Origin: Gammaproteobacteria bacterium
Lineage (GTDB): Bacteria > Pseudomonadota > Gammaproteobacteria > Pseudomonadales > Azotimanducaceae
DNA length: 47,849 nucleotides
Direction of reading: 5' to 3'
Assembly (NCBI GenBank): GCA_028818795.1
Contig: JAPPND010000087.1
Location: 1-47,849 of the forward strand
The notes under the pieces were generated by a model. The model saw only the letters and a list, made by a program, of their open reading frames with translations. It was not told where the DNA came from and did not search any database. Position 1 is the stretch's first letter. The number at the start of each line of letters is the position of its first letter. Both the position numbers and the translations under genes were made by a program. Shown one piece after another: positions 15,966 to 26,825 of this stretch.

Positions 15966-18635
15966 ATGAAACGCATGCTTGTCAACGCGACCCAGCCGGA
16001 AGAGGTCCGGGTCGCCCTCGTCGACGGCCAGAAGCTATACGACCTCGACATCGAAAACCGCACCTACGAGCAGAAGAAGGGGAACATCTACAAGGCCCGG
16101 GTCACCCGGGTGGAACCGAGCCTCGAGGCCGCGTTCGTAGACTTCGGCTCCGACCGGCACGGCTTCCTTCCCGTCAAGGAAATCGCCCGTTCCTACTTCA
16201 AGACCTCCGTCGAGGGGCGGGTCAACATCCAGGATGTCCTCGACGAAGGCCAGGAGCTTGTCGTCCAGGTCGAAAAGGAGGAACGGGGCAACAAGGGTGC
16301 CGCCCTGACGACCTTCCTGAGCCTCGCGGCACGCTACCTCGTGCTGATGCCCAACAATCCCCGCGCCGGGGGGATTTCCAGGCGTATCGACGGCGAGAAC
16401 CGAGACACGCTGCGCGAGGCGCTGTCCGGTCTCGACATACCGAACGGGATGGGCGTCATCGTCCGCACCGCGGGGGTCGATCGCGATGCGGAGGATCTCA
16501 AGTGGGATCTCGACTACCTCCTTCAACTGAACGAGGCCATCGAGAAAGCGGCCGACGAACTGAAGGCCCCGAAGCTCCTCTACCAGGAAAACAACGTCAT
16601 CGTCCGCGCCATCCGCGACTGCCTGCGACGGGACATCGGCGAGGTTCTCATCGACGGCAAGGAAGCCTTCGACCAGGCGCACGAATTCATCGATCCGGTC
16701 ATGCCGAGCTACAAGGACCGGATCAAGTACTACGAGGACGCGATCCCGCTGTTCAGCCGCTACCAGATCGAGTCCCAGATCGAGACCGCCTTCCAGCACG
16801 AGGTGAAGTTGGTTTCCGGCGGCAGCGTGGTGATCGATCCCACAGAAGCGTTGGTGTCCGTCGACATCAACTCCGCCCGGTCCACCAAGGGGGCCGACAT
16901 CGAGGAAACGGCACTCAACACCAACCTCGAAGCGGCGGAGGAGATTGCCCGGCAACTGCGCCTGCGCGACGTCGGCGGTCTCATCGTCATCGACTTCATC
17001 GACATGGTCTCGACGAAGAACCAACGCGCCGTCGAGACGAAGATGCGCGAAGCGCTGCAAGCCGACCGGGCCCGGGTGCAGATCGGGCGCATCTCGAGAT
17101 TCGGCTTGATGGAGATGTCCCGGCAACGCCTTCGCCCATCCCTCGACGAGTTGACTACCGAGATCTGTCCCCGCTGCACCGGGCAGGGGCGGATTCGCGA
17201 CATCAAGTCGCTTGCGCTGTCGATTCTCCGGGTCGTCGAGGAGGAGTCGCTCAAGGAACGTAGTTCGATCGTCCGCGCCAGGGTTCCGTTGAGCGTTGCA
17301 GCCTATCTGCTGAACGAAAAGCGCCGGGAAGTCGCCGACATCGAACAGCGAACCAAGACCCACGTCGTGATCGTACCCGCGGTCGATCTAGAGACGCCTC
17401 ACTACGACATCGAGCGTATCCGCGACGACACCGTCGACACCGAGGGGAGCGTGCCCAGCTACGAGTTCACGGAACCTTCCCTAGGGTCCGACCTGCCCGA
17501 TATCCGCGACACGCAACCCCTGAAGCCGGAGCAAGCCGCCGTCAAGGCCGTGCCGGCCGCTCCACCACAACGCGGGCCCACGAAGAAACCGGCGCCCCGG
17601 GCCAAGAGCACCAAGGGCGCTGCGGGCACGAAGGCCGCAAAGCCCACGCGCGGACTGGCGGGCTTCCTGCGTTCCGTGAAGACCAACCTTTTCGGCGGCG
17701 ACTCCCGGCCTGCCGAGGCGGCGCCAAGCGCCAACGAACGCCGACGCCGCGACGCCCGGAGCAGCACCACGGAGCGGGTCAACAAATCCGCGGGCGGCAG
17801 CCGGTCTAGGCGAAGCGAATCGAAACCCCGGCTCGAAGCCCGGGGCGAGGGCCGAGACGACAGCCGTCGACGCCGCCGGCGGCCTCGCAAGGACGCTCCC
17901 CGTCAGTCATCGTCGTCTCGGTCCGAGGACGCCGGTCGGGCCCCAAGACGACAACGCAACTCCCAGACCGGCAAGGGATCCGGCGCAAAGTCCGGCCAAG
18001 CCTCGGAAAAGAAGGCGCGGCCGGTCGATCAGCCGGAATCCGATGCCGGCACGGGCAGAACACGGGAACGGGGTTCAACGAGATCCAACAACGCCCCGGC
18101 CGGGCCTAGCAAACGAAAGCCGCGCCGCGACCGGGCGTCGGTCTCCGTTGGCACCAAACGAGACGGTGCAACGGACGGCCGTCGCCCCGCCGACGGCGAC
18201 TCACCGGAGCGCGCCCCAGCACCCGCTGCCGCTCAGGCTGTAGACGCCGACGGCTCGTCGGCGGAAACCGTGACGCAAGTTGCCGACGCGTCGACTAGCG
18301 GGGAGGAGGCTCGATCCCAAGGCGTCGCCCAGGCAGGTCGAGCCAGCAACGATCCGCGGGAGCGAAAACGCCGGGGTCCGGCGCGGGTTGAGAACGACGA
18401 TGCCGAATCCCATCCGCCGCCGCCCACCGCGGACGAAAGCCCGGAACCGGTCTCGGAACCCGTTGCGACAGTGTCCGAAGCAATCGACGAGCCGACGGCG
18501 GCCCCGGTCGCCGACCCGGAACCGATCGAGGCAACCCCCTCCGGAGTCGCCTCCCTCGGCCGAGCAAGCAACGATCCGCGCTTGGCACGGCAGCGTCAGA
18601 AAAAGTCGCTTAGCGAGGAGACCGAGGAACCCTAG
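15966..18635 (+). CDS. rne: Ribonuclease E
   Basis: This essential endoribonuclease scaffolds the RNA degradosome. From ATG 15966 (MKRMLVNAT) it has 889 residues. The catalytic half is complete: an S1 domain from about residue 35, metal-binding Asp300 (VDINS) and Asp343 (VIDFIDM), and zinc-link Cys401 and Cys404 (CPRCTGQG), each offset by three from E. coli 303, 346, 404 and 407. From about residue 510 the protein is disordered, rich in Arg, Ala, Ser and Lys. Two GRASNDPR motifs lie near the C-terminus, like the NDPR linear motif reported in Pseudomonas RNase E as a partner-binding site. The stop overlaps murB by four bases. Confidence 0.95.
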   Translation: MKRMLVNATQPEEVRVALVDGQKLYDLDIENRTYEQKKGNIYKARVTRVEPSLEAAFVDFGSDRHGFLPVKEIARSYFKTSVEGRVNIQDVLDEGQELVVQVEKEERGNKGAALTTFLSLAARYLVLMPNNPRAGGISRRIDGENRDTLREALSGLDIPNGMGVIVRTAGVDRDAEDLKWDLDYLLQLNEAIEKAADELKAPKLLYQENNVIVRAIRDCLRRDIGEVLIDGKEAFDQAHEFIDPVMPSYKDRIKYYEDAIPLFSRYQIESQIETAFQHEVKLVSGGSVVIDPTEALVSVDINSARSTKGADIEETALNTNLEAAEEIARQLRLRDVGGLIVIDFIDMVSTKNQRAVETKMREALQADRARVQIGRISRFGLMEMSRQRLRPSLDELTTEICPRCTGQGRIRDIKSLALSILRVVEEESLKERSSIVRARVPLSVAAYLLNEKRREVADIEQRTKTHVVIVPAVDLETPHYDIERIRDDTVDTEGSVPSYEFTEPSLGSDLPDIRDTQPLKPEQAAVKAVPAAPPQRGPTKKPAPRAKSTKGAAGTKAAKPTRGLAGFLRSVKTNLFGGDSRPAEAAPSANERRRRDARSSTTERVNKSAGGSRSRRSESKPRLEARGEGRDDSRRRRRRPRKDAPRQSSSSRSEDAGRAPRRQRNSQTGKGSGAKSGQASEKKARPVDQPESDAGTGRTRERGSTRSNNAPAGPSKRKPRRDRASVSVGTKRDGATDGRRPADGDSPERAPAPAAAQAVDADGSSAETVTQVADASTSGEEARSQGVAQAGRASNDPRERKRRGPARVENDDAESHPPPPTADESPEPVSEPVATVSEAIDEPTAAPVADPEPIEATPSGVASLGRASNDPRLARQRQKKSLSEETEEP

Positions 18636-19639
18636 TCGGACCCAAGGACAGCCGGTTCGAGTTCGAGCGCCACGCCGTACTTGCCGTACACGTCGTCGCG
18701 GATGACGGCGGCGAGGTCAAGTACCTCGCCGCCGGTGGCTCCCCCCAGATTGACGAGAACGAGGGGTTGGCGTGACCACACCTCTACCCGGTCTTTCCGC
18801 ACGCCTTTCCATCCGGCCGCGTCGATCAACCGGGCGGCCGGGATCTTCCTTCCCGCGGTTCCGCTCGGTGCCGGGTAGTCATCGATGTCGACTACGGCAC
18901 GGATGCCGTCGAGTTCCGCTTCGGTCACCACCGGATTCTTGAAGAAACTCCCGACGTTGCCGATCCGAGTGGGATCCGGCAGCTTGCGGCGTCGCACTTT
19001 GGCGACGGCGTCGGCAACGGTTTTGCGATCCACACCGCCACCGTGGTCGGCCAGTTCCCTGGCAACGTCGGGATAGTTCGTTACCAGGGCCGTGCGGCCA
19101 ACGCGCAACGCGAGCCGCGTGATGACATAGCGGTTGAGAGCGTCCCGTTTGAATACGCTCTCGCGATAGCCGAAAGCGCATTGCACGCCCGTCAGGGTCG
19201 AGTAGCACCGGTGCTGGCGATCGAAGACCGTCACCGACTCCAGGAATTCCGACAATTCCCGGCCGTAGGCACCGATGTTCTGCACGGGCGCGGCACCCAC
19301 CGAACCGGGAATCAACGTCAGGTTCTCCAATCCGCCGATCCCCCGTTGCAACGCCCCATCGACGACGGTCTGCCAGTCCTCTCCAGCGGCGGCCACTATC
19401 CGCCAGTCGTCGTCACCCAACCGTTCGAACGCGATTCCGCGCAGCTTCAGTAGTAGCGCCACACCGGGCAGCCGGGTGCGCAACACCAGGTTCGAGCCCC
19501 CGCCGACGATGGTCGCGGGGATCTGGTTCATATCCGCGTGGACGAGTTGCTCGGCCAGGTCCTGTTCGTCGTGGACCCACCGAATGTCGTCGGCGATGCA
19601 CTCGACCCGTAGGGTGTTGGGGACCTGGCCGCTGCTCAC
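18632..19639 (-). CDS. murB: UDP-N-acetylenolpyruvoylglucosamine reductase
   Basis: MurB reduces enolpyruvyl-UDP-GlcNAc to UDP-MurNAc for peptidoglycan, using FAD and NADPH. The 335-residue protein is the E. coli (type I) form. It shows the FAD loop [10 protein letters not shown] near residue 46, [15 protein letters not shown] with the conserved Tyr, the proton-donor serine in [10 protein letters not shown], and [13 protein letters not shown]. The GTG start overlaps the alkB stop as GTGA. The gene converges with rne. Confidence 0.95.
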   Translation of the reverse strand: MSSGQVPNTLRVECIADDIRWVHDEQDLAEQLVHADMNQIPATIVGGGSNLVLRTRLPGVALLLKLRGIAFERLGDDDWRIVAAAGEDWQTVVDGALQRGIGGLENLTLIPGSVGAAPVQNIGAYGRELSEFLESVTVFDRQHRCYSTLTGVQCAFGYRESVFKRDALNRYVITRLALRVGRTALVTNYPDVARELADHGGGVDRKTVADAVAKVRRRKLPDPTRIGNVGSFFKNPVVTEAELDGIRAVVDIDDYPAPSGTAGRKIPAARLIDAAGWKGVRKDRVEVWSRQPLVLVNLGGATGGEVLDLAAVIRDDVYGKYGVALELEPAVLGSD

Positions 19640-20274
19640 GCGCGCTCCGGCTGGGCGTCCTCAACCACTTGGCGGGTTCGCCGGAACGTGAAGCTCAGGC
19701 GCTCGCCGACCGGTTGTCTCGTCCTTGGCAGGGAGTGCTTGTAGTCGCGCTGGCTGTTGCCCCACATCACCAGCAGCGAGCCGTGACCCAGTACGCTGGC
19801 CGAGCTGGCACCGCCGCGACGTGGTCGCATCCGGAACACGCGTTCGGCACCCACGCTGATCGCGGCAAGCACGGGTGCCTCGCCCAGGTCCGCCTCGTCA
19901 TCCGCATGCCAGCCCAGCATGTCATTCCCATCCCGGTAGCGATTGACGAGTACGTAGTTGAAACGCCACGCAACCGCTTTCGCGACCTCGAGCGCCAGCT
20001 CTCGGATCGGCGGCAACCACGCTCCGGCGGGGCGAGCGATGCCGCTATAGCGATACGTCGCACCCGGTTCGCCGTACCAGGCCGTGAGCCGCGGTGCGAC
20101 CATCTGCCGCCCGAACATGGTCAACCGTTCCTGCTGCCAGTTCGCGGCATCGATCACGTCATCGAGCAACGCATCGGCTCGTCCTGGCGACAGGAAGCCA
20201 GGGACGTACAGGGTCTCGGCGACCCCGAGATCCCGGCCGGCCCGCACGAGCCCCGTGGGCGGGGAATAGGTCAT
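19636..20274 (-). CDS. AlkB-like Fe(II)/2-oxoglutarate dioxygenase
   Basis: The family oxidatively demethylates alkylated bases. From ATG 20274 there are 212 residues. Visible are the substrate-strand pattern RLTAWYG, NYVLVNRYRDGNDMLGWHADDE carrying the HxD iron ligands, and a late HSLPRT with RLSFTFRRT, holding the distal His and the 2-oxoglutarate arginine. It resembles the ABH2/ABH3 group more than E. coli AlkB, so repair of alkylated DNA or RNA is inferred. It precedes and overlaps murB. Confidence 0.85.
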   Translation of the reverse strand: MTYSPPTGLVRAGRDLGVAETLYVPGFLSPGRADALLDDVIDAANWQQERLTMFGRQMVAPRLTAWYGEPGATYRYSGIARPAGAWLPPIRELALEVAKAVAWRFNYVLVNRYRDGNDMLGWHADDEADLGEAPVLAAISVGAERVFRMRPRRGGASSASVLGHGSLLVMWGNSQRDYKHSLPRTRQPVGERLSFTFRRTRQVVEDAQPERA

Positions 20275-20414
20275 GATGGTTATGATAGCGTCGCAGCCGC
20301 TGTCGAACGGCACCTTAAGGGATGGCGGCGAGGGTCGAACGCGCCAGCAGACCGACCGACCCTTGGGTCGGGCTAGCGCGTTCGCGTGAGCGAACGATAC
20401 AACGAGGACTTCCC

Positions 20415-21185
20415 ATGGACATCAAAGACAAGGTCGCCGTGATCACGGGCGGCGCCTCAGGACTTGGCCGGGCCACCGCCGACGCCATCGTCGCCGCCGG
20501 TGGCAAGGTCGCCCTACTCGACCGCAACGCGGAACTCGTCGTCGAGGCCGCCGCCGAACTCGCGCCCGACGCCGTCGCGCATGTCGTCGACGTCACCGAT
20601 GCGGACTCGGTCGCCGCCGCGGTCGACGCGGTCGTTGAACACTTCGGCGCCATTCACATCGACGTGAACTGCGCCGGAATCGGCACGGCCGGACGAACGG
20701 TGGGCCGCGACGGCCCGTTGGACCTTCGGGCGTTCGATTTCGTGATCCAGGTGAACCTCGTGGGCACGTTCAATTCGCTGCGTCTGTGCGCCGCGCAGAT
20801 GGCGAACAACGAACCTGTCTCCGAGGACGGCGAACGCGGCGTCATCGTCAACACCGCTTCGGTGGCCGCCTTCGACGGCCAGATCGGGCAGGCGGCCTAC
20901 AGCGCCAGCAAGGGCGGGGTCGTCGGCATGACGTTGCCTATCGCCCGGGACCTGTCCAGAAACGGGATCCGCGTCTGCACCATTGCGCCGGGCATCTTCG
21001 AAACCCCCATGGTGACGGGCATGCCGGACCGGGTTCGCGTGCCGTTGATCGAGATGGTGCAGTTTCCCAACCGGCTCGGTGCCGATGTCGAATACGCGCG
21101 ACTGGCACAGCAGATCATCGAGAACCCCTACCTGAACGGCGAGACCATTCGCCTCGATGGCGGTATCCGAATGCAGCCGAGATAA
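20415..21185 (+). CDS. Short-chain dehydrogenase, type II 3-hydroxyacyl-CoA dehydrogenase-like (HSD10 type)
   Basis: This NAD-dependent oxidoreductase has 256 residues. It shows GGASGLGRA near residue 13, an NCAG motif and the YSASKGG active site. The run TASVAAFDGQIGQAAYSASK and the later LPIARDL and IAPGIFETP are the pattern of HSD10/2-methyl-3-hydroxybutyryl-CoA dehydrogenases, pointing to branched-chain amino acid or fatty acid breakdown. Start is at the ATG at 20415, with GAGG upstream. It is divergent from alkB and convergent with kdsB; no other catabolic gene adjoins it, so the substrate is inferred from family resemblance. Confidence 0.85.
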   Translation: MDIKDKVAVITGGASGLGRATADAIVAAGGKVALLDRNAELVVEAAAELAPDAVAHVVDVTDADSVAAAVDAVVEHFGAIHIDVNCAGIGTAGRTVGRDGPLDLRAFDFVIQVNLVGTFNSLRLCAAQMANNEPVSEDGERGVIVNTASVAAFDGQIGQAAYSASKGGVVGMTLPIARDLSRNGIRVCTIAPGIFETPMVTGMPDRVRVPLIEMVQFPNRLGADVEYARLAQQIIENPYLNGETIRLDGGIRMQPR

Positions 21186-21192
21186 CGAGGGG

Positions 21193-21948
21193 TCAGTCCA
21201 CGCCGCGCAGCACGTCGCGAACCCGATCGGCATCCGCGGGCGTATCGACGCCACCCGGCACCGGGGCCTCGGCCTCGGCCACGGCGATGGCGTGGCCGTG
21301 GTCCATGAGACGCAATTGCTCTAGCGCCTCGAGTTCCTCCAACCGGCTAGGCGGATAGGAGACGAAGGCTCTCAGGGCGCCTGCGCGGTAGGCGTAGATG
21401 CCTATGTGACGTCGCCAAGCGCTGCCTATCCGGGGTGGCAGGCGCCCGCCGAACGTGTCCCGGTGCCAGGGAATCGGCGCTCGGGAGAAATAGAGTGCGC
21501 GCCCGTGCTGATCCGTGACCACCTTGACGATATTGGGGTCGAAGACATCAGCGGGTTCAGCGATCGGTTCGCTCAAGGTCGCGACCTCGCACTCGTCGTC
21601 GATCAGCGCCGCCACCTGGTCGATCACGACCGGTGGAATCAGCGGCTCGTCGCCCTGGACGTTGACCACGATCTCGTCGTCCGGCCAACCCTTGGCATCG
21701 ACCACCTCCATGACACGATCCGACCCGGATCGATGGTCGCCGCGAGTGAGCATTGCCTCGGCGCCGGACCCCCGCACCGCGTCCACGACGCGACTGTCGT
21801 CCGTGGCGACGACCACGCCCGTCGCCTTCGACCGCATGGCTTGTTCCGCCACCCGCACGATCATCGGCTTGCCGGCGATATCGACGAGCGGTTTGCCCGG
21901 CAGCCGGGTCGACCCGAAACGGGCCGGAATCACCACTCGATAGCACAC
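21193..21948 (-). CDS. kdsB: 3-deoxy-manno-octulosonate cytidylyltransferase
   Basis: KdsB activates Kdo as CMP-Kdo for lipopolysaccharide. The 251-residue protein begins [18 protein letters not shown], the nucleotide-binding signature, and contains [10 protein letters not shown] and the later [10 protein letters not shown]. The GTG start overlaps the stop of the msbA-lpxK fusion by one base (TAGTG), indicating one lipid A/Kdo operon. No trm112-like gene lies between lpxK and kdsB. Confidence 0.94.
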   Translation of the reverse strand: MCYRVVIPARFGSTRLPGKPLVDIAGKPMIVRVAEQAMRSKATGVVVATDDSRVVDAVRGSGAEAMLTRGDHRSGSDRVMEVVDAKGWPDDEIVVNVQGDEPLIPPVVIDQVAALIDDECEVATLSEPIAEPADVFDPNIVKVVTDQHGRALYFSRAPIPWHRDTFGGRLPPRIGSAWRRHIGIYAYRAGALRAFVSYPPSRLEELEALEQLRLMDHGHAIAVAEAEAPVPGGVDTPADADRVRDVLRGVD

Positions 21949-24896
21949 TAGGATTCGACGGCCACCACGGTCGCATCGCGAAGGTCCACGCCCCGGGAGC
22001 GCAGCAAGTCCTCAAGGAATTCGTCCACCGGTTCGGCGAATTCCATCTCGATCTCGAGGTAGAAGCAGTTGGCCCCCAGGCCGTCCAGATGCTTGATCTT
22101 TTCCGCGTCCTTCTCGGTCACGACCACCACCGTGCCCTCGCCCGCATCGAGGTCGGCTGCCGCGAAGCGGTGGTGGTCCGGAAACGTCCGCATCAGCGGC
22201 GAGAGCCCGAGAGCGGCAAGCGTCGATTGAAAGCGATTGGGATTGCCGACACCCGCGACGCCCAGCACATGGCGACCGTGACCGGCGACGAAGTCATCCG
22301 GTGCCATCCGATTGCCCGTCGCCACGTTCACGAAGGCCGTCGCCCTGGCAACGATCGTCGAGGCGTCGGGCACGGCCTCGGCGGATCCGCCGTTCGCCAC
22401 GACCCAATCGCATTCGCGGAGTCTCGAGGCAGGTTCGCGCAACGGGCCCGCAGGAAGACATAGGCCGTTGCCGAGTCCCCTCGAGGCGTCCAGGACGACG
22501 ATCTCCACGTCTCGCTGAAGCGCGTAGTGCTGAAGGCCGTCGTCGGCGATCACGACATCGATCTCGCTCGACTCCAGGAGTTTGCGAACCGCGCGAGGCC
22601 GGTCCGGGTCCACGACCACCGGACAGTCGGCCCGTCGGGCGACCATCGCCGCTTCGTCTCCGCAAGCCGCCGCCGGCGTCGACGCCGTCACTACCAGCGG
22701 ATACCTTCCTCGACCGCCGTAGCCCCGGGTGACCACACCTGCATGCACCCCTCGCCGTCGCAACCATGCCACCAGCCAGATCACCAGCGGCGTCTTTCCC
22801 GTACCCCCTGCAGTGATGTTCCCCACCACGACCACCGGGACCGGCGCCCGCCAAGAGGGCGTCTTGCCGGTCCGGAACCGACTACGGCGGCGCTTGACGA
22901 CCCACCCATACAGCGCAGCGAGTGGCATAAGCAGGCGCGGCCAGAACCGCCTCCCATACCACGCCCTCAACAGTGGCTCGAGCCAGCCGGTTTTCGTTCG
23001 GTTAGCTACGGGCACGAGGGGGTGATGCCGCGGCGGAACCTGCACGGTCCCATTGTCGTCGAGATGCGAACGATACAGGTTGGCGTAGGCGCCATTAGCC
23101 GCCATCAACGCGGCATGGTCGCCCCGCTCGATGATCCGCCCATCGTCAACCACGAGGATGAGATCGGCCTTCTCCACCGTGGACAGCCGATGCGCGATCA
23201 CGACCGTCGTTCGGTCCCGCATCACCTCTTCCAGGGCCGCCTGGATATGCCGCTCGGCGTGGGTATCGAGGGATGATGTGGCTTCGTCCAGGATCAGTAT
23301 GGGCGCATCCTTCAAAAGCGCCCGGGCAATGGCGATCCGCTGCCGCTCGCCGCCGGACAGCAGTACGCCGTCGTCGCCCACCACGGTATCGAGTCCCTCC
23401 GGCATCCGTTCGGCGAACACGTCCGCGTGAGCCCGGCGCACGGCCGTATCGATGGACTCCCTGTCCGCATCCACCAGGCCCCCGTAGGCGATGTTGTTGA
23501 CCAGGGTGTCGTTGAATAGGGTGACGTGCTGGGGTACCAGGGCGATCTGGCGACGCAGGCAGGCCAACCGGTACCGCCCCAGCGGTTCGCCGTCCAGCAG
23601 GATCGTGCCCGATGTCGGTTCGTAGAAGCGCGCGATGAGGCTCGCCAGCGTCGACTTGCCGCTCCCCGAACGACCCACGAGCGCCACTGTCTGACCCGGC
23701 TGCACGGTCAACGACACGTCCTTGACCACGGCCTTTCCGTCGGTATAGCCGAACGACACGTCCTCGAAGCGGATGGCGCCTTCCACGCGCTCGATGTCGA
23801 GGTCGCCGGCATCGTCCTCGGTGGCCTGGTCGAGCTGGGCGAAGATGTCAACCGCCGCGGCGAGACCGCGCTGCAGGCGCGCATTGACATCCGAGAGCCG
23901 CTTGATCGGGTTGGCCAGCAGTCCGGCCAATCCGAGGTAGGCGACGACCTCGCCCGATGACATGGTACCCGCGACCTCCGGACGGAGGAGCAGACCGACC
24001 AACATGGCAAGTCCCCCGGCCGCCAGGAGCTGTATGAACTGGGCACTGGTTGCCTTGGTCGCGGTCATCTTCAGGTTCTGGCGGCGGTTGGTATCGCTTG
24101 CCGACTTGAATCGACGCCGTTCGTACGCTTCGCCTCCGTACACCTTGACATCGCGGTAGGCACCGACGGCTTCCGAAGCGACGTGGGTCACGTCCCCCAT
24201 GGAGTCTTGAATGCGTTTGCTGATGCGCCTGAAACGGCGCGACGCGTAGCGGACGATCATCCCGACGATCGGCGCGATGACCAGGAAGATCAAGGTCAGC
24301 ATCCAGTTCAGCAAGAGCATGCCTGCCATCAAGACGATGACTTTCAGACCGTCCTGAACGATGATCTTCAAGGCGTCAGTCGTGCTGTCCCGCAACTGCG
24401 CGGCCGTGAACGTGAGTCTCGATACCAGGTGCCCCTGGGCGCTCTTGTCGTAGAAGGCACTCGGCATGGCCAGCAGCCGGTCGAACAACTGGGAACGGAT
24501 CACATGGATCGCCCGGAACGAAATCCGGGACAGGAGATACTCGCCCGCGATCGCGCCGAGGCCGCGCAGCAGGGCCAGAGCGAGCATCGCCACGGGAATC
24601 GCCCAGCCGAATTGCACGGCCAAGTGAACCAACGCCTTGAAACGATTGTCGATCGCCGGGGCAGCGTCGCTGTCCGCGTCGAAGGTGTCGACGATGACGC
24701 CGAGCACGGTTGCGAATCCGGCCTCGCATGTCGCGGCCACGAGAAATCCCAGAATGGCGAGCACGAAGTAGAACTTCTGGTCGGCGACATAGCCGAGCAA
24801 TCGCAGGTAGGTCTGCCAGTCCTTGGGCTCGCCAGACCCCGCCGGGGCACCGGTTGTCGGCAACTGCATGACGTGTCGCTTCGCGGCGTCAGCCAT
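21948..24896 (-). CDS. msbA-lpxK: Fused MsbA lipid A flippase and LpxK tetraacyldisaccharide 4'-kinase
   Basis: One uninterrupted 982-residue frame joins two lipid A enzymes. Residues 1 to about 610 are MsbA: six predicted membrane helices, Walker [10 protein letters not shown] (about 405), signature [10 protein letters not shown] (about 512), Walker [13 protein letters not shown] (about 530) and the switch His in IAHRLST. A 25-residue linker rich in Pro and His follows. From about 635 the chain is Lpx[20 protein letters not shown] membrane-anchor region, P-loop [11 protein letters not shown] (about 695), GYGG and [12 protein letters not shown]. LpxK phosphorylates the lipid A disaccharide on the cytoplasmic face and MsbA flips the product, so fusion would link consecutive steps. 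No stop or ribosome site separates the halves. Confidence 0.93.
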   Translation of the reverse strand: MADAAKRHVMQLPTTGAPAGSGEPKDWQTYLRLLGYVADQKFYFVLAILGFLVAATCEAGFATVLGVIVDTFDADSDAAPAIDNRFKALVHLAVQFGWAIPVAMLALALLRGLGAIAGEYLLSRISFRAIHVIRSQLFDRLLAMPSAFYDKSAQGHLVSRLTFTAAQLRDSTTDALKIIVQDGLKVIVLMAGMLLLNWMLTLIFLVIAPIVGMIVRYASRRFRRISKRIQDSMGDVTHVASEAVGAYRDVKVYGGEAYERRRFKSASDTNRRQNLKMTATKATSAQFIQLLAAGGLAMLVGLLLRPEVAGTMSSGEVVAYLGLAGLLANPIKRLSDVNARLQRGLAAAVDIFAQLDQATEDDAGDLDIERVEGAIRFEDVSFGYTDGKAVVKDVSLTVQPGQTVALVGRSGSGKSTLASLIARFYEPTSGTILLDGEPLGRYRLACLRRQIALVPQHVTLFNDTLVNNIAYGGLVDADRESIDTAVRRAHADVFAERMPEGLDTVVGDDGVLLSGGERQRIAIARALLKDAPILILDEATSSLDTHAERHIQAALEEVMRDRTTVVIAHRLSTVEKADLILVVDDGRIIERGDHAALMAANGAYANLYRSHLDDNGTVQVPPRHHPLVPVANRTKTGWLEPLLRAWYGRRFWPRLLMPLAALYGWVVKRRRSRFRTGKTPSWRAPVPVVVVGNITAGGTGKTPLVIWLVAWLRRRGVHAGVVTRGYGGRGRYPLVVTASTPAAACGDEAAMVARRADCPVVVDPDRPRAVRKLLESSEIDVVIADDGLQHYALQRDVEIVVLDASRGLGNGLCLPAGPLREPASRLRECDWVVANGGSAEAVPDASTIVARATAFVNVATGNRMAPDDFVAGHGRHVLGVAGVGNPNRFQSTLAALGLSPLMRTFPDHHRFAAADLDAGEGTVVVVTEKDAEKIKHLDGLGANCFYLEIEMEFAEPVDEFLEDLLRSRGVDLRDATVVAVES

Positions 24897-25344
24897 CGTC
24901 GGCCTCGTCGTCCGGCGTGGGTGACCGAGCTTCCGTCAGAACAGTCAGCTTCGTCAATCCCAGTTCCCGGGCGACGTCCATGACGCGTACCACGTTCGCG
25001 TGCCGCGACTCGGCATCGGCGGCAATCACCAGCAACGGCGTCGGGTCGCCCGATTGATCACGGGCCCGGCCGAGGGCGCGCACGAGCTCGGCCCGCTCGG
25101 GGACCGGCAGGGCTTGACCATTCACCGCGTAGTCGCCTGTCGCGGTCACGCGGACTTCGATTCCCGCCGTCATTCCGTCGACCGCGCCCGAAGCATCCGG
25201 CAAGTCGACCTCGATCGCCGACGTCCGGACGAATGTCGTCGATACCACGAAGAAGATCAGCAACAGGAAGATCACGTCAATCAGCGGCGTGATTTCCACC
25301 ACCGCGAAGCCGCGCCCGCTGCGCCGCGGACGGGCGAACTTCAC
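24889..25344 (-). CDS. exbD: ExbD/TolR-family proton-motive-force coupling protein
   Basis: The 151-residue protein has a short cytoplasmic N-terminus, one membrane helix (about residues 20-39) with the conserved proton-path Asp in EITPLIDVIFLLLIFF, and a periplasmic domain. It pairs with the upstream ExbB-like channel to energise TonB or a related outer-membrane process. Its start overlaps the exbB stop as ATGA and its end overlaps msbA by eight bases. The same exbB-exbD-lpxK order occurs in Pseudomonas. Confidence 0.9.
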   Translation of the reverse strand: MKFARPRRSGRGFAVVEITPLIDVIFLLLIFFVVSTTFVRTSAIEVDLPDASGAVDGMTAGIEVRVTATGDYAVNGQALPVPERAELVRALGRARDQSGDPTPLLVIAADAESRHANVVRVMDVARELGLTKLTVLTEARSPTPDDEADDG

Positions 25345-25985
25345 TGCCCGCCCCCGTTCGTCTGCACCAGTTCCACCAACCGGGCCGATTGCCGTTCCAT
25401 GATCACCAGGAGATCGTCGACCTTGCGCAGCAGGTAGCGGTGGAGAATCAAGGCGGGGATAGCCACCGCGAGCCCGGCTGCGGTGGTCACCAGGGCTTCA
25501 GAGATTCCGGACGCGAAAACACTTGGATTGCCGATGCCGTCTTCGACCAGTACCCGGAAGACCTCGATCATCCCCAGCACAGTGCCGAGGAGTCCCAGGA
25601 GCGGGCTGATCGCCGCAATGGTGCCGAGTGCGGTCAGGTAGCGCTCCATGTCGTGCACGGCCGTCGCGGCGGCACCCTCCATGGCCTCCTTCATGGCCTC
25701 CCGGCCGTGTCGCGCGGTGGCGAGCCCCGCCACGAAGACCCTGCCGAGATGGCAGTCCGCACACAGTTCGGCAACGCGTTTCGAATCGGCGCTGCCGCCT
25801 TCGAGTTCCCGCTGCACGTCGGCCAGAAGACCCGCTGGCGCCGCCCGTCGAACACGAAGCGCCCACAGTCGTTCAAGGCAGATGCCGAGCGCCGCCACGC
25901 TGCAAAGCCCAATGGGGACCATCAGCCAACCGCCGGCTCGGATTAGCTCAAGCAGTGTGCAAGTCGGCGTCGTGCGCCGCCTCAT
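25341..25985 (-). CDS. exbB: ExbB/TolQ/MotA-family proton channel protein
   Basis: The 214-residue protein has three predicted membrane helices: about 15-35, then a pair around 110-135 and 150-180. The conserved signature TAAISPLLGLLGTVLGMI and SGISEALVTTAAGLAVAIPALI mark the channel. It works with the following ExbD. The ATG at 25985 has a weak ribosome site, so the first few residues are uncertain. It is the first gene of the exbB-exbD-msbA/lpxK-kdsB operon. Confidence 0.9.
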   Translation of the reverse strand: MRRRTTPTCTLLELIRAGGWLMVPIGLCSVAALGICLERLWALRVRRAAPAGLLADVQRELEGGSADSKRVAELCADCHLGRVFVAGLATARHGREAMKEAMEGAAATAVHDMERYLTALGTIAAISPLLGLLGTVLGMIEVFRVLVEDGIGNPSVFASGISEALVTTAAGLAVAIPALILHRYLLRKVDDLLVIMERQSARLVELVQTNGGGQ

Positions 25986-26164
25986 TCGTCGAACCGGCGG
26001 CGATTATCCCCTGTCCCGACCGGGTGCGCGACTATCCCCGCCCCTCCCTCGCGACCACGTCCACCGTTGCCCGACATGGCGAATCCCCGCAAACTGCCAT
26101 TTCGTTGCCCCGACCATCGGGTACGGCGGCAAGCAGGCCAACCAGGTGGCGAAGGAGTTTCCCA

Positions 26165-26822
26165 ATGATCGAAGCCGTCCTCTGGGATTTCGGCGGCGTC
26201 TTCACCACCAGTCCCTTCGAGGCTTTCAACAGCTTCGAAGTTGCCCAAGGGCTTCCCGAGCACTTCATACGAACGGTCAATTCCTCGAACATCCACGACA
26301 ACGCGTGGGCCGTGGGCCAGGTTCGAGTCCTCCGAGATCGACGTCGACGAGTTCGACGAAGCCTTCCGGCGCGAAGCGGAGGCCCTCGGGCACAGCGTTC
26401 GCGGCAAGGATGTCCTGGCCCTGCTCGCCGGGGAGTTCCGGCCGCGCATGGCCCGGGTGTTGACCGAGTGCAAACGGCACTACAAGGTGGGCTGCATCAC
26501 CAACAACATGAAGAACACGCCGACGCAGGTAACAACCGCGCCGGCATCCAACCCCGAACGCGCCGCCCGGACGGCCGCGATCCTCGATCAGTTCGATGTG
26601 GTCGTCGAATCCAGCGTCGAAGGCATCCGCAAACCGGACCCCCGGATCTACCGGCTGGCCTGCCACCGGCTGGGCGTCGCTCCCGAGAACGCGGTTTTCC
26701 TGGACGACCTCGGCATCAACCTGAAACCCGCCCGGGCGATGGGCATGGTCACCATCAAGGTGGTTACGGAAGACCAGGCAATCGCCGACCTTGAACAGGC
26801 AACCGGTCTGAAGTTCCCCTGA
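26165..26822 (+). pseudogene. HAD-family hydrolase, frame broken by a 7-bp tandem duplication
   Basis: AAGGAG precedes the ATG at 26165. The first frame reads MIEAVLWDFGGVFTTSPFEAF (HAD motif I, DFGGV for DxDxT/V) and continues to NIHDNAWA, where homology jumps frame. The second frame continues RFESSEIDVDEFDEAF, NNMKN, EGIRKPDPRIY (motif III lysine) and FLDDLGINLKPARAMGM (motif IV). The jump lies at GTGGGCC repeated exactly twice (26305-26318). Removing one copy restores DNAWARFESSEID and a 216-residue protein, like epoxide-hydrolase N-terminal/acyl-CoA-associated HADs. It is called broken as sequenced; slippage could restore it. Confidence 0.85.
26305..26318 (+). repeat. Perfect 7-bp tandem duplication GTGGGCC x2
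   Basis: Two adjacent copies of GTGGGCC lie inside the HAD hydrolase and cause its frameshift. Deleting either copy restores the reading frame. Confidence 0.9.
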
Positions 26823-26825
26823 GCG

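Noticed and set aside
16035-17363. A 442-codon minus-strand frame
   Set aside because: Antisense to the conserved catalytic half of RNase E, with no domain of its own.
17700-18635. Repetitive coding in the RNase E tail as a tandem repeat or CRISPR
   Set aside because: It is low-complexity Arg/Ala/Ser coding in one open frame; no regular repeat-spacer spacing occurs here or elsewhere in the window.
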